A DNA stretch of 64,000 nucleotides from CAWCTD01 sp963798455. Lineage in GTDB: Bacteria > Acidobacteriota > Terriglobia > Bryobacterales > Bryobacteraceae. Shown here piece by piece: positions 52,629 to 61,613 of this stretch. The position numbers were made by a program, and so were the translations under genes. Under the pieces are notes generated by a model. It was given only the letters and a program-made list of their open reading frames with translations, searched no databases and was not told where the DNA came from. The stretch covers positions 372,001 to 436,000 of the forward strand of contig CAWCTD010000004.1 in assembly GCA_963798455.1 (NCBI GenBank). The letters run 5' to 3'. The first letter of the stretch is position 1, and the number at the start of each line of letters is the position of its first letter.

Positions 52629-54146
52629 TCAACCAGCTACCCCCTCGGCCTCCCCCGTCCGACCCCTCAGCTCCCTCAGCCACCTGCGCGGATTCGACCC
52701 GTGCATCACACGACCAACGAAGCCGAGACGTTCAGCGGCACCGTTGCGGTTCTTCCTGATGTCGTCCTTGTCGACCGTCGCGTATTGCCGCACGAAGCGG
52801 GCGATGTCGCCGGGGGCAAAAATGTACGTCGCGTGGCCCACTGCGGGGACCTCGACGACGATCGCCATCTCCAGCTCGAAGATGTACTGGTCGCGGAACA
52901 GGTACATCCGCCGCGCGCGCTTGCGCAGTTGCTCGTAGTAGAACGGGTCGTAGTCCGGCTTCCAGGAGATCTGCGCCACCTCGAAGTCGCGGGGAATCCC
53001 GAGGTCGCCGCAGATGCGGTCGAGTTCCCGGCGCTCGACGGGTTCGCGCTCCAGCCGCTGTCGCACGATCTCCAACTGCGAGAAGTACTGCCCGAAGCGG
53101 TGGTACGTCGTTCTGGCTTTCTCCACCTGCTCCGCGAGGTCGCCGGGCAGCTCCACCTCAGTCCGGCTCGGCAGGGCGGTCCACCAGCGGAGAAGCTCCC
53201 ACTCACCCGAGCGAAACACGTACTTGCCGCTTGCCACAATCGGGCAATCCATCCCGATCTTCGCGCCCACCAGGTGCTTCCATTGGCCCCAGCTGGCGTC
53301 CCAAGCGATGGGGAGCAGGACCGGATCGAGCAGGACTTCGATCTTGCGCCGGCTGTCGCGGTAGAGCGCGTGTTCGTGCAGGAAGTCCAGCCGGCGCAGG
53401 TGCACGCGGAAGCGCCGCCGGCTCGTTTCCGGCTGGAAAGAGACGATGTGTTGCGCGAAAAACGTCTGCCCGTTCCGCGTTAGTTCGCCGCCCACCGCCA
53501 GCGATCCAAAGCCTCCGTAGGGAAACACGGGCGGGGCATCCGCATCATCGAGCAGAGCGTCATAGCAGGAGCGGAGGTCCGGCTGCATCAGTATGTTGAA
53601 CGCACGCTCCAGATTGCGCAACTCGCCGCGCGCCGCCCGGGCAGCCTCCAACTCCAGGCTCCTGAGCTTGAACGCGAGCCGCAATTCTCCGGGATTCGCG
53701 CTCCGCTGCACCCCGAGCGCGTCGTAGAGTGTCGGCGACTCCGCCCACGGGCGGCCACGGTCGCCCCGGTAGAAGTGGTCGCGGACCGCGCTCGCGGGCA
53801 GGTGAATCCAACGTATCCCCAGCCCGCCGGCAACGACCTCAGCCCGGAGGAAGCGCGCCTGGCGTGAATCGGTCTTGGGCAGCGTGACGTAGCCGATCTG
53901 AGCCTGGTACAGCTCTTTCGGCCGGACGCGGCCCGCGCGCACGATGCGCAGTTCCGTCCGGCTTTCTCCTGAGAACGAACCGTTGAACTCGACCTCGTCG
54001 CCGGGCCGGGCAAACGCGGTGAGATGCCGCGCGACCAACACGGTCGCACCGTCGGCGAGCGAGAGCGCAGTCGTCGCGTCACCCGGCTTGACCGCCGTAA
54101 TCGGCGAACGCCGGGCGGCGGCTGGCATCGGACCGGGCGAGTCCAT
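52629..54146 (-). CDS. Large protein with a degenerate J-domain
   Basis: A 505-residue protein. Residues about 140-205 (SPTLYDALGVQRSANPGELRLAFKLRSLELEAA ... LERAFNILMQPDLRSCYDALL) have the helical pattern of a DnaJ domain, but the diagnostic HPD tripeptide is absent, so it is unlikely to stimulate DnaK in the usual way. The rest is beta-rich before the J-like region and mixed after it, with no membrane segment. A small acidic protein is encoded 7 bp upstream in the same direction. Function unknown. Confidence 0.7.
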   Translation of the reverse strand: MDSPGPMPAAARRSPITAVKPGDATTALSLADGATVLVARHLTAFARPGDEVEFNGSFSGESRTELRIVRAGRVRPKELYQAQIGYVTLPKTDSRQARFLRAEVVAGGLGIRWIHLPASAVRDHFYRGDRGRPWAESPTLYDALGVQRSANPGELRLAFKLRSLELEAARAARGELRNLERAFNILMQPDLRSCYDALLDDADAPPVFPYGGFGSLAVGGELTRNGQTFFAQHIVSFQPETSRRRFRVHLRRLDFLHEHALYRDSRRKIEVLLDPVLLPIAWDASWGQWKHLVGAKIGMDCPIVASGKYVFRSGEWELLRWWTALPSRTEVELPGDLAEQVEKARTTYHRFGQYFSQLEIVRQRLEREPVERRELDRICGDLGIPRDFEVAQISWKPDYDPFYYEQLRKRARRMYLFRDQYIFELEMAIVVEVPAVGHATYIFAPGDIARFVRQYATVDKDDIRKNRNGAAERLGFVGRVMHGSNPRRWLRELRGRTGEAEGVAG

Positions 54147-54153
54147 GCCGGGC

Positions 54154-54333
54154 CTAGTTCACGTAGCGGCTGGGGGATTCGACCGTTTCGAGGTACAGGG
54201 CACGAGCATCCTCGATCAAATCCTCGATCTCCGGGCCGTCGTCCAGAATCGCCGCCGGCTCTCCGTCGAGCGTCTGCGAGGGCTGAGACTCGTTCAAGCC
54301 GTCGTCCTCCGGCGGCGCCTCAAACCGCGCCAT
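54154..54333 (-). CDS. Small acidic protein, 59 aa
   Basis: A short protein rich in Asp/Glu (EAPPEDDGLNES; DDGPEIEDLIEDARALYLE). The start ATG at 54333 has GGAGGTCTCTT upstream; a longer frame to 54471 lacks a ribosome site. It precedes the J-domain-like gene by 7 bp and is probably its partner. No family recognised. Confidence 0.55.
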   Translation of the reverse strand: MARFEAPPEDDGLNESQPSQTLDGEPAAILDDGPEIEDLIEDARALYLETVESPSRYVN

Positions 54334-54623
54334 AAGAGACCTCCTCTCCAAGCGGGAGTGTAAGCCCAAATGCCGACGAAAGCAAAAGCTGGTCTGGGGA
54401 ACGGTGCCGTAGATGCCGGGCATGCTGCGAATCGACCGTTTGAATCTATCGAAGAAGTCTTTAAGAACCAATAGGTTGAAGAGGTGAGAACCAGAGCAGG
54501 AACATCGCTCAGTGCTCCGGGGCGGCCTTTGAATGTTGATTACGCCCGCAGTGACGTGCGGTGATGGTCCGTCGAACTGGAACGCAGGAAGCTCGCGGCA
54601 TTACAATTTGTGTCCAGGAACTC

Positions 54624-55595
54624 ATGCGAGATCAATATGCTGGCGACGTTTCTGATCTATTGAAGCTTGCGCTTCTGCGGGCGCTCGCGGCAGACGACAA
54701 GACTGTTGGTGTGGGATGGTATTACAATCCCGCGCATGACGGCCGCCCCGACGGCCGGCATCGCGAGTATTGTGAGGAACCGAAATGGAAATCCTTGGAT
54801 TCGGCCGTGTGGAAGGCCCTGAAAGAGCTGCCCGAACGATCGGTTGATGCATTAGAGAAGTTGTCGATATGGCCCCCGAAAACACGCTTTCATCGCATCC
54901 CAGTTCCATCGGTGGAAGGACGTTGTTCATGGGCGATGGACATGAAGAGCGTCTTGGACGAGTCCAGCATCATTTTTCTCGATCCGGATAACGGTGTTGG
55001 CGGGATCACTAAACGGCACGCAACGATCGATGAGATCGAGACGATGAGGCGGTCCGGGCGAGCCGTCGTGTTGATCAAGTTTCCTGCGCGAGAGAACCAC
55101 GGTAGTCAGCTTGAGGCTTATCACGACTGGCTGCGGGATCAAACCCATACCTCATCTATCGTCACGGCACGCACATGTGTCTGGCTGCAGCAGGAAAGGA
55201 TCCCGAGGTTTCGCTGGTTCACGATAATCGACGCTGACGATGCGGTCACGCAACGCGCGCGGCGGTTTGTGCATACGCTCAACGGAATCGACAATTGTAA
55301 GGGCGACATCATTTGCGCGCCCTGGAGGACTGACAGGCGAGATGAGCGACTTAACACGCGCAACAGGTCGCTCCCGACACAGTGGCAATCACCGACGCGA
55401 TTAGCGGAAGAAGAGCGAATCAAACTGATCAAAAACGTGTGCCCCGAATGTGGGCATCGGTTCAAGGGCAAAGGATTTGAGGGAATCGATGCTCATTGGC
55501 GAGCCAGACACGAGGCGATCATGCCATACGAGGAGGCGTGGCTTCTACTGGAAGCAGGGACCTATCAGGGCGCCGGCCACACGCCTCGGCAGTAA
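54624..55595 (+). CDS. Family protein starting MRDQYAGD, with C-terminal zinc finger
   Basis: A 323-residue protein. The N-terminus MRDQYAGDVSDLLKLALLRAL resembles a large uncharacterised family typically starting MKNQYFGDxxDYxKYGLL, which is why I start at 54624 instead of 54561. SSIIFLDPDNGVGG and VVLIKFPARENHG follow, suggesting an alpha/beta enzyme-like core. The C-terminus has CPECGHRFKGKGFEGIDAHWRARH, a C2H2 zinc finger. Activity unknown; possibly a nucleic-acid enzyme. Confidence 0.6.
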   Translation: MRDQYAGDVSDLLKLALLRALAADDKTVGVGWYYNPAHDGRPDGRHREYCEEPKWKSLDSAVWKALKELPERSVDALEKLSIWPPKTRFHRIPVPSVEGRCSWAMDMKSVLDESSIIFLDPDNGVGGITKRHATIDEIETMRRSGRAVVLIKFPARENHGSQLEAYHDWLRDQTHTSSIVTARTCVWLQQERIPRFRWFTIIDADDAVTQRARRFVHTLNGIDNCKGDIICAPWRTDRRDERLNTRNRSLPTQWQSPTRLAEEERIKLIKNVCPECGHRFKGKGFEGIDAHWRARHEAIMPYEEAWLLLEAGTYQGAGHTPRQ

Positions 55596-55900
55596 CGCGG
55601 TAAACACAAACCCAGTACCCGATTCCGCACAGCGTTCTCCGTGCCGTCTGTTGCGATCGGGGTCCCCTGACCGAATTCAAGCGCTTGAAAAGGTGCACGC
55701 CGCCGAAAGCCAATACTGATCAAAGTCGCACCGGCCCTTCTCGGCTATGGGAGATCCGCGGTTCGGGCGTTTCCCGTCCGGGTGAACGGAAGCGGCGGGA
55801 GTACCACCATCCGACAACGCCATTTCAAAACCGCCTATAAGAAATCCGCGCCCATGCCCTATACGCCCGCCCAGAACCGTTCTGGTCCCCTCCCGTTGTG
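55596..55900. other. Gap with a perfect 14-bp palindrome
   Basis: About 305 bp between convergent genes with no gene seen. TTCAAGCGCTTGAA at 55676-55689 is a perfect palindrome, a possible protein-binding site; there is no T-run after it. Confidence 0.35.
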
Positions 55901-57025
55901 CTATGCGTCGCCGCCCGGTCTCCGGACTTGCTGGCGATTCCGAGGATATGCCCACGCCAGATCCTCAGCGTGTTGCGGCGTCATGCCGGCTTTGAGACCG
56001 GCAAGCCAGTCGCCGAACTGTCGCTGGTGCGAGCTGCTGAACACCTTGCAGCCCCACGTCTCTTCGACAGCGACACGCTTTTCTTCCATGAGCGCCGCCA
56101 TGGCGTTATCCGTGAAGAACGCGTTACAGTAAGGCGCATAAGTCGCGGCGTGCTGAACGTCGAACATTAGCCCGGAATACTTTTCCGCCCTCGCCTCCCT
56201 CGAAGTGGGGAGCTGGTCGGCCTTCTTGCGCAAGCGTTCTTTGAATGCGCTGTAGAGCCGCGCTGACAACTGCTGCATCGGAACTGCGCGGAAGTGCGCG
56301 GAGGCGAAAAACGCCGGGATCGACCGAATATCGGCTTTCAGCGTCGTTGCGATATGAACGAGGTTCTCCATCACGGAAGCCGCTATTGGGGCGTTAATAA
56401 GGGCGGAGAAATCGCCGGCATATAGCCGCGCGGTCTTCTCGGCATAGACTTCGACAAAGATCCTCGCCGCATCGCGGAACTCCAGTTCCATGTCTTCCTC
56501 GAACGTCCTGCTGCTGGCCCGCCAGCCGTCTAACGCGTCCAGCAAGGCATCGACGGAGCTTTGCTTGAATGCCCGTTTCCGGTCGAAGCCGGATTCCGGC
56601 GTAAAGATGCTAACCGAGTATGGGCCGTCCCAGTCGTGAACAGCCGCGGAAATGGCGTCGCGCTCTTTTTTGACGTACTGGGGCGGGCGCCCGGCCAGAA
56701 ACGCCTGAAACGCCTTCGCGATCTTGGTCTCCTCGATGCGATAGTAGGGCTCGAAATGATGACCGCGCGCGAACCGTTGAATAAAGGCCACGAGATCATC
56801 CCGCTTTTTGAAGAGATCCGCTTCGGCGATGTGGGTAAAGGAGTACGGGACGGCGAGCAACTGCAGGTCCAGCAGGTCCGTAATCCGCTCGATGGCTTCG
56901 TCTACCCATGAAGCGCGCGTTTCGCGAAAGGCCAGAGATAAAAAACCCTGGTCCAGATAAAGCAGGCTTTTTCGCGTCGTGTTGCCGAGCATCTGCTTTG
57001 TCACGCGAACCACGGGCGTACGCAT
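55901..57025 (-). CDS. PIN-like domain protein
   Basis: A 374-residue protein. An N-terminal LLYLDQGFLSLAF, a TH-IAEADLF segment and a C-terminal GLMFDVQHAATYAPYCNAFFTDNAMAALM followed by GCKVFSSSHQ reproduce the acidic-residue pattern of PIN nuclease domains (D ... E ... D ... D), with a large helical insert between. It could be an RNase of defence or toxin type (inference). The start overlaps the stop of the upstream DUF5677-like gene (TGATG), so they form an operon. Confidence 0.6.
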   Translation of the reverse strand: MRTPVVRVTKQMLGNTTRKSLLYLDQGFLSLAFRETRASWVDEAIERITDLLDLQLLAVPYSFTHIAEADLFKKRDDLVAFIQRFARGHHFEPYYRIEETKIAKAFQAFLAGRPPQYVKKERDAISAAVHDWDGPYSVSIFTPESGFDRKRAFKQSSVDALLDALDGWRASSRTFEEDMELEFRDAARIFVEVYAEKTARLYAGDFSALINAPIAASVMENLVHIATTLKADIRSIPAFFASAHFRAVPMQQLSARLYSAFKERLRKKADQLPTSREARAEKYSGLMFDVQHAATYAPYCNAFFTDNAMAALMEEKRVAVEETWGCKVFSSSHQRQFGDWLAGLKAGMTPQHAEDLAWAYPRNRQQVRRPGGDA

Positions 57026-57873
57026 CAGGCTTGTTCCGTAGGGGGCGCTTTGCGCCGCTCGGCGAGCGGCGTCTTCGCCGCGATCATTGCGCTCACCTTC
57101 ACGATCGGGAGATGCTCTTCGGGCGCCGCGCAGATCAGGAACTTGCGGACGCCCTCGACGGCATCATAGACAACCGCGCGCCAGGCGAGCGCGCTTGCGT
57201 TCAGCGCCTCGTGCAGGATCAGCGAGGCGATCAGCACGGAATTCGAGAGCACGACGATGCTGGCCTCCTCCCCAAAATCCGGCCGCGGCCGCAGGCCCGT
57301 GATATTAAAGAAGTCCTCCTGGCCGTCGTTCGCCATCGGGTGAACGTGTCGGGAGGCGTAGTCGTAGCCATAGCGGTAGAGAATCGCGAGACCCATCGCC
57401 TTGGAAACGTCTTCGGCTTTGGGCCGCCGCCAGTCGGGCGGGTTGTTGACGAGCCTGTGATACCGCGCCTTTCGGTCCGGCGTTAAGTCCTCGACGAGGC
57501 CTTCGAGGTTGCCCTTCATCGCGGGATCGCTCCGCAGCCGACCCGCCGCCTCATACAATGTCTTGAACGACCAGTCGTCGAACACATCGAACTGGTTTTT
57601 CTGGTTCAGGTCATAAAGATGAAACAGCCTATCGAGCAACGCGCGGTGCAAGATCCAACAATCGGCGCGGTCGTCCATCTCCCAGAGCCTGACGATGCCG
57701 CGCACCATCGTGTCCGCGCGCGCAATGAAGTTCCGGGCGATCTGGTCCCGCCGGACTTCCGTGTCGGCGTGGCGCGCGAACTCGAAGAGAAGCATCCCCG
57801 CTAGGACATGCAAGGCTTCCGCGGCCTCGCGATACTGTTCGAACCTCAGGCGCTCATGGGAAGGGTTGACCAT
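57025..57873 (-). CDS. DUF5677-like helical protein
   Basis: A 282-residue, almost wholly helical protein: IARADTMVRGIVRLWEMDDRADCWILHRALLDRLFHLYDL and YDYASRHVHPMANDG are typical of DUF5677. Such all-helical proteins recur near nucleases in accessory regions and may act as antitoxin, sensor or HEPN-like RNase; which applies here is not clear. It is directly coupled to the PIN-like gene. Confidence 0.6.
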   Translation of the reverse strand: MVNPSHERLRFEQYREAAEALHVLAGMLLFEFARHADTEVRRDQIARNFIARADTMVRGIVRLWEMDDRADCWILHRALLDRLFHLYDLNQKNQFDVFDDWSFKTLYEAAGRLRSDPAMKGNLEGLVEDLTPDRKARYHRLVNNPPDWRRPKAEDVSKAMGLAILYRYGYDYASRHVHPMANDGQEDFFNITGLRPRPDFGEEASIVVLSNSVLIASLILHEALNASALAWRAVVYDAVEGVRKFLICAAPEEHLPIVKVSAMIAAKTPLAERRKAPPTEQA

Positions 57874-57905
57874 GCTACGGGTCTACTCTCTTACGGACGG
57901 AGCGG

Positions 57906-58850
57906 TCATTGCAGAGGGCCATCGTCGTCGGCATGGAACGCGGCCTGCACGAGGAGTTCGCGACAGACGAAATCGGGATGTCGCGGCGAAATCATGAACC
58001 GTTCGCAGTCTCTCCACGCCAGGCCATTGTGGTCGGCGGGGCTGCCCTTCAGCGGGTAGTAATGTCCTGCGGGTTGGTCGTGCCGGTCATCCATCATCAG
58101 AACTCGCGTCGGGCTTAACGGGAACGAGACGATGACGCCCGGCGTTCCAAACCCGAAAACCTCGCGGCTTTGGTGCATGAGCAAGACCGGCGTATCAGTT
58201 GTAATAAACATGGGCTCTTCTGCGAGGACGACGGACCAGCGCTTCTTCATGAGGATCTCGGCCAAATGGGTCGCGTTCGCCCGGACGCCTTCGATAAACA
58301 TGCGCTTCTTGTCATTTTCGGAGGCGTCGCGATAGCGCGGCCAGTCCGTATTCTCCAGGGTCCGGACCTGGCCGTTGATCTCCACCGCCTCAACGTCTGG
58401 ATTGCCGAGCGCATCCTTAGGCGCGGCCTCAAACATCTCCACGAGGCGGCCATGAAGCCTACCGACCTCCGCCAAGCGGCGGGGGTGGCGCAAATACAAA
58501 AGCGAAATGAACAGCGCAAGCCCCTTGCGCATGGCGGGCTCGTAGAGATCGACCATGTCATCGGCAAGACGCTGCCACACCTGTTGCATGAAGCCCTCAT
58601 AATCCGCGAATTTACCCTCCAAGTCCCACAGCCGCTTGCCGGCCTCCTCCCGCGGCGAATAGAGATAACGCTGGTGCGCGACGTTGCGGATGCTGGTGAG
58701 CATCGGTTCGCCCTCATGCTTGGATAGCACCCAAACCTTCGGCTGGCGGCTCGTCCGTGTCTCCAGTGTCGCGAAATAGCGGAGGTAGAAACAAGGAACC
58801 CAGTGCTGGCGCTTTGGCTTGGCGCCCTTGATCTGGTCGGCGCGGCTCAT
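57906..58850 (-). CDS. DUF4238-family protein
   Basis: A 314-residue protein with the family opening KPKRQHWVPCFYLRYFA, then PMLTSIRNVAHQRYLYS and the later core WSVVLAEEPMFITTDTPVLL and SFPLSPTRVLMM. DUF4238 proteins are common in accessory and defence-rich regions; a nuclease-type fold has been suggested but the function is open. ATG 58850 is preferred to TTG 58880. It lies 33 bp upstream of the DUF5677-like gene on the same strand and may be the first gene of that operon. Confidence 0.75.
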   Translation of the reverse strand: MSRADQIKGAKPKRQHWVPCFYLRYFATLETRTSRQPKVWVLSKHEGEPMLTSIRNVAHQRYLYSPREEAGKRLWDLEGKFADYEGFMQQVWQRLADDMVDLYEPAMRKGLALFISLLYLRHPRRLAEVGRLHGRLVEMFEAAPKDALGNPDVEAVEINGQVRTLENTDWPRYRDASENDKKRMFIEGVRANATHLAEILMKKRWSVVLAEEPMFITTDTPVLLMHQSREVFGFGTPGVIVSFPLSPTRVLMMDDRHDQPAGHYYPLKGSPADHNGLAWRDCERFMISPRHPDFVCRELLVQAAFHADDDGPLQ

Positions 58851-59054
58851 TGTGCCACGGCACTCGAAACCGATATCCAAAAGAAAAGATTCATCCGGCT
58901 CTGCCTCAGCTAGATTCTAGTACGCGTTGCTTGCGAGGTCCAGGCCTAACTCAACGGCCAGAAACTCGTGACGCGTCCTCGAACGCCGTTTCTCGCCCGC
59001 GCGCAGTAGAATGAAGTGCTGTTGCAGTTTCGTCATCCACACCGGAGCACCTAC

Positions 59055-59836
59055 ATGCTGAGGATGTCTCTCGCTTTTCTCAAGTCATTGACTGGCCTGC
59101 CATCCGAGAAGATGAAGAAGATCCCGAAGTTCGTGCAGATGCTCCATGAAAACAGGAATGCCCCAACCCTTCGTTTTAAGCATCTAGCAAGCGTTGATCT
59201 ATTCTCGGCAAGGCTCGACGATGGTTACCGTGCGATCCTGATGCGACGCCAAGACGATTACATTTTGCTCCAAGTGGGCAAACACGACGAAGCTTATCGC
59301 TGGGCGGAGCAAGCCTCCGGCTCATCTCAGTCCATTGAGATTCCGATTGATGCTTTCATCGCTGTCGCATCAGAAACGCCGAATCGAGAATGCCTCGTCC
59401 CGAGCGAAGAGCCTCCAGACTCCACGAGTGCTGTTGCTGAAACCGGACCTCGGGCTCAGGCTCTTCGGATTGGTGGTATCTACACCTGGAATGGACTCAA
59501 AGAGCGTTTTGACTGGGATTTAGCCAAAAGGGCTATTATCTTCGAGAGAGGAACGGCCACATCGTCTGTGCTTGCCTTCGCGCAGATCTGAACCCGTCAG
59601 CTCCGTGGGAGATTCTGGTGGGCAAAGAAGATTCGCACATACGGCAGGCTGAGCTATTCGCTCGGGAGTCGTCACCGATCCCAGTCTTTGTCAAGGAGGC
59701 CGTAGACCAATGGGAGTACTGGGGACAGTTCCAGTTCGAGCGGTACGAAAAGGACCAAGATAAGATTCGGCCCATGTTGCCACAGAATCGGATCGAAAAC
59801 ACCAGTATGGTCATTTACCTTGCGGAAGTCGGGTAG
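59055..59836 (+). CDS. RelE-like domain fused to an unknown domain, with a frameshift
   Basis: The first frame (59055-59591) holds a RelE/ParE-like fold: FLKSLTGLPSEKMKKIPKFV ... SARLDDGYRAILMR ... LLQVGKHDEAYRWAEQA, where HDEAYRWA is a signature also seen at the N-terminus of some UvrD-like helicases. It continues to IGGIYTWNGLKERFDWDLAK. The natural continuation, GYYLRERNGHIVCACLRADL, then NPSAPWEILVGK and QWEYWGQFQFERYEKD, is in another frame up to a stop at 59834-59836. The shift falls near 59525-59532 at CCAAAAGGG. It may be a sequencing error, mutation or (less likely) a slippery site. The second domain is not recognised. Confidence 0.55.
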
Positions 59837-59848
59837 CAGCTTTCTCAG

Positions 59849-60625
59849 ATGGATTCCGAGGGTCTCAAAACAGTGGGCCTGGAAAAATATCTCAAATCGG
59901 TTGTCGATGAGACCAATGCAACGGCGAGTCAGTATGCTGTCAATTTCAGTCCGAATACGCCGATGCACGCTGCTCCCTTCTTCGGACGTGCGGACGTTGC
60001 TCTATACGCAACCGTTGGCCTCAACCCATCTCCAAAGGAGTTTCAACAAGGCAGGTGGCCCACCACTCCGATTCCTCTGCCGGTTCACGTGAATCGCCTA
60101 CTGGAATACTTCGTCAACCCGACGGTTCCCTACTACAAATCATGGTTCGGATCTTGGGAGCGCGCTCTTGAGTGCATCGGCAGATCCTACTTCTCCGATG
60201 CGGCACATTTCGACCTGTCGGCGAGGGCTACCGTCCCGGTCAGCAATTGCCCCGATCCGCAAGTGTTTGTACAGATGGTCGACGCGGACATCAGGTGGTT
60301 CTTCGCGCTCCTAGCTCGGAGGTCGGGGATTCGAGGGCTTTTAGTTGCAGGAAGTTCATGGTGCATCACGAAGAGTGGGGCTACTAGAGCTGCGTATCTG
60401 GGTGAAATAATTCGGAAAGCCGGTCGGGGGTTTGGGTTTGAGCTTGCGAAAGATAAGGATCTGCGGAAGTCTGGCACCAAGGTGACCTTGTATAGTTTGA
60501 GTCGCCCCGGCGGCGACAGCATCCCAGTGTTTTTCTGTGGTGCGTCCCCTAGTAGTAAGTCGCCGGAGGATTTGGTCGAAGCTGTACGGACTCATGCTTC
60601 CGTGTTGAAGGATTGTGGGTTCTAG
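59849..60625 (+). CDS. Uracil-DNA-glycosylase-superfamily-like protein (tentative)
   Basis: A 258-residue protein. ALYATVGLNPSPKEFQQGRWP contains the GxNPS-type loop of UDG-superfamily proteins, and a later HFDLSARATVPVS, GLLVAGSSWC and VFFCGASPSSK are in the order expected of the fold's strands and final loop. It starts 12 bp after the RelE-like gene on the same strand, so they may be a unit. The UDG relation is from short motifs only; it could be a nucleotide-binding defence protein instead. Confidence 0.45.
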   Translation: MDSEGLKTVGLEKYLKSVVDETNATASQYAVNFSPNTPMHAAPFFGRADVALYATVGLNPSPKEFQQGRWPTTPIPLPVHVNRLLEYFVNPTVPYYKSWFGSWERALECIGRSYFSDAAHFDLSARATVPVSNCPDPQVFVQMVDADIRWFFALLARRSGIRGLLVAGSSWCITKSGATRAAYLGEIIRKAGRGFGFELAKDKDLRKSGTKVTLYSLSRPGGDSIPVFFCGASPSSKSPEDLVEAVRTHASVLKDCGF

Positions 60626-60894
60626 ACTGTGAGCTTTGCGGCGGAAGGGTTCCGTGCCGCTTCGCGCCCCCGCAATTGGGTGTTTCGGCGTATGTGGTCC
60701 CCAAGTCCGCTTCGAGGGAGTTTGGCCCCAACATTGGGCGGCAGCCTCGATTTGACAGACATATGAGCGTGTAGTCGGCTTCTCGGAGAATGAGACTCGG
60801 AGGCCTCCGGCCCACCACGGTCGCGGAACGGCATGCAGGAGAAAAGCTCCTCAGTCGCCCGCGGCGGCTCGCTGCTGGCCGCTCGGCATTCCAA

Positions 60895-61596
60895 CTAGCG
60901 GGAGGGCTGCACGGGCTCCTCGAACAGAACGCGATGCGGAATCCGGTCCAGCCGAACCTGTTCCGTTTCGAGATCGTGCAGACTCAGTGCCCTTGACCTG
61001 GACTTGAGGAAGCGCTTCGCCTCCCGCTGTGCCCAGCCGAGGCGGTCTACAAACGTCGAGAACCGCGTCCCTCGCCTTGCCGCTGTTTCCGCCTGCGCCA
61101 GGAGCACTTCGGCCCACTGGTCGCGATACTGCGGGCGTGGCTTGAACTGGATGGCTAAGTCTACATCACCGAGCCGGGACTTCGTTGTGAGGTAGCTTCC
61201 GAACACTACAACCTTCGTCACACGATAGGCCCACTTGTCGTCGGCATTCAGCACGCGGACCCGCTCAAGGAACTGCGCCAAGCGCTCCTCACCGGTTGCC
61301 CGGTGGATAGGCTTGGCTGCCGTAGAGATGGCCACGGCGTTCCCGGCGATTGTGTTCCTCCAAATGCCTTTCGGTTGACGTGGCGTTTTCTCCACGTAGC
61401 CAGCGGAGTGAAGGGCCGCAATCAACTTCATAGCCGCGGGTCGAGTGACCTTCATCTCGCGTGCAACGTCGTCTGCGGTCCAGAGATCCGGCGCCAATCG
61501 ATGGAGCAGCGCGCGAACCTTCGTTGCTTTGAGCCCGGCAATCGTCTGCTCCGAACTGAGGATCATAGCTGCGGCGTCGAAGTCTAAGCTTCTCAC
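60895..61596 (-). CDS. Winged-helix plus nucleotidyltransferase protein
   Basis: A 233-residue protein: an N-terminal winged-helix segment (LWTADDVAREMKVTRPAAMKLIAALHSAGYVEKTP) joined to a MNT-type nucleotidyltransferase domain with VVFGSYLTTKSRLGDVDLAIQF, the GS...DxD signature. The winged helix may let it bind DNA, perhaps its own promoter. The 295-bp Tn7-like mini-element lies 17 bp upstream of its start and could alter its expression. No HEPN partner is next to it. Confidence 0.75.
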   Translation of the reverse strand: MRSLDFDAAAMILSSEQTIAGLKATKVRALLHRLAPDLWTADDVAREMKVTRPAAMKLIAALHSAGYVEKTPRQPKGIWRNTIAGNAVAISTAAKPIHRATGEERLAQFLERVRVLNADDKWAYRVTKVVVFGSYLTTKSRLGDVDLAIQFKPRPQYRDQWAEVLLAQAETAARRGTRFSTFVDRLGWAQREAKRFLKSRSRALSLHDLETEQVRLDRIPHRVLFEEPVQPSR

Positions 61597-61613
61597 GATA
61601 CATCAACGTCAGG

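Noticed and set aside
59525..59532. Programmed -1 frameshift in the RelE-like gene
   Set aside because: CCAAAAGGG is not a standard X-XXY-YYZ slippery heptamer in the zero frame and no clear downstream structure was seen; sequencing error or mutation is simpler.
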